Source: a bacterium CG2_30_54_10 (lineage in GTDB: Bacteria > Muiribacteriota > Ozemobacteria > Ozemobacterales > Ozemobacteraceae). From it: 5,796 nt of DNA. The notes under the pieces are model-generated. The model did not search any database, was not told where the DNA came from, and saw only the letters and a list, made by a program, of their open reading frames with translations. The position numbers and the translations under genes are program-made. Shown here one piece after another: positions 5,711-5,796 of this stretch. The DNA lies in assembly GCA_001872985.1 (NCBI GenBank), contig MNYA01000506.1, positions 1 through 5,796 of the forward strand, given 5' to 3'. Within the stretch, counting starts at the first letter, position 1. The number at the start of each line of letters is the position of its first letter.

Positions 5711-5796
5711 CCAAGGAAAGCTCCTTTCCTGGAAGGCCCGGGGAGGGCTGAGGGTATCATCTCAATAAGTCGGGGGAAGAGTGAAGGCAGACCGGA
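5707..5796 (-). CDS. C-terminal end of an unidentified upstream gene (partial)
   Basis: One minus-strand frame is open from the right edge to a TGA at 5707-5709 (29 codons plus stop), while the other two minus frames have stops. The TGA overlaps the ymdB ATG as ATGA, the same junction used twice in the other operon, which supports a real coupled gene. The peptide ends LIEMIPSALPGPSRKGAFLG; I do not recognise it. Twenty-nine open codons can occur by chance, so the call is tentative. Confidence 0.4.
   Translation of the reverse strand, partial: SGLPSLFPRLIEMIPSALPGPSRKGAFLG
5714..5730 (-). promoter_or_regulatory. Hairpin enclosing the ymdB ribosome binding site
   Basis: A perfect 7-bp inverted repeat, aggaaag and ctttcct, with a 3-base loop. 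On the minus strand the Shine-Dalgarno AAAGGAG has its AAAG in the stem and its GAG in the loop, ten bases from the ATG. In RNA the hairpin could limit initiation unless a ribosome finishing the upstream frame opens it. Confidence 0.5.

Overview
The window is 5,796 bases of compact, protein-coding bacterial DNA of moderate G+C. A LolA-fold envelope protein with a secretion signal suggests a diderm (Gram-negative type) bacterium. The divergent or unfamiliar genes fit a poorly sampled lineage, but the sequence does not name the organism.

Layout. Positions 1-4446 hold five tightly packed minus-strand genes, read from high to low coordinates: (1) an unrecognised 293-aa protein with a TTG start; (2) a LolA-like periplasmic or anchored protein; (3) a 401-aa protein with a duplicated N-terminal domain, a coiled coil and a C-terminal NucS/PD-(D/E)XK-like nuclease domain; (4) a radical SAM protein of the PflA-like COG1313 type; (5) a membrane protein with a TM2-like fold that runs off the left edge into a Pro/Ala/Ser/Thr-rich tail. 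The junctions are a 4-base ATGA overlap, a 1-base gap, a 14-base overlap and another ATGA overlap, so this looks like one translationally coupled operon.

The 146-base gap 4447-4592 is a divergent promoter region. It has a perfect 12-bp inverted repeat whose arms each carry part of an outward-facing extended -10 element. To its right, on the plus strand, is a small thioredoxin-like protein whose second active-site cysteine is serine. It converges on, and overlaps by 49 bases, a minus-strand YmdB-family metallophosphoesterase. That gene in turn overlaps the end of a further minus-strand reading frame entering from the right edge.

The most notable features are: a roughly 150-bp palindromic repeat, flanked by short direct repeats, lying in frame inside the 5' part of the LolA-like gene; the nuclease-like protein with a tandem unnamed domain and no catalytic lysine at the usual place; and the mirror-image divergent promoters. 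No RNA gene, CRISPR array, insertion-sequence transposase or complete defence system was seen.
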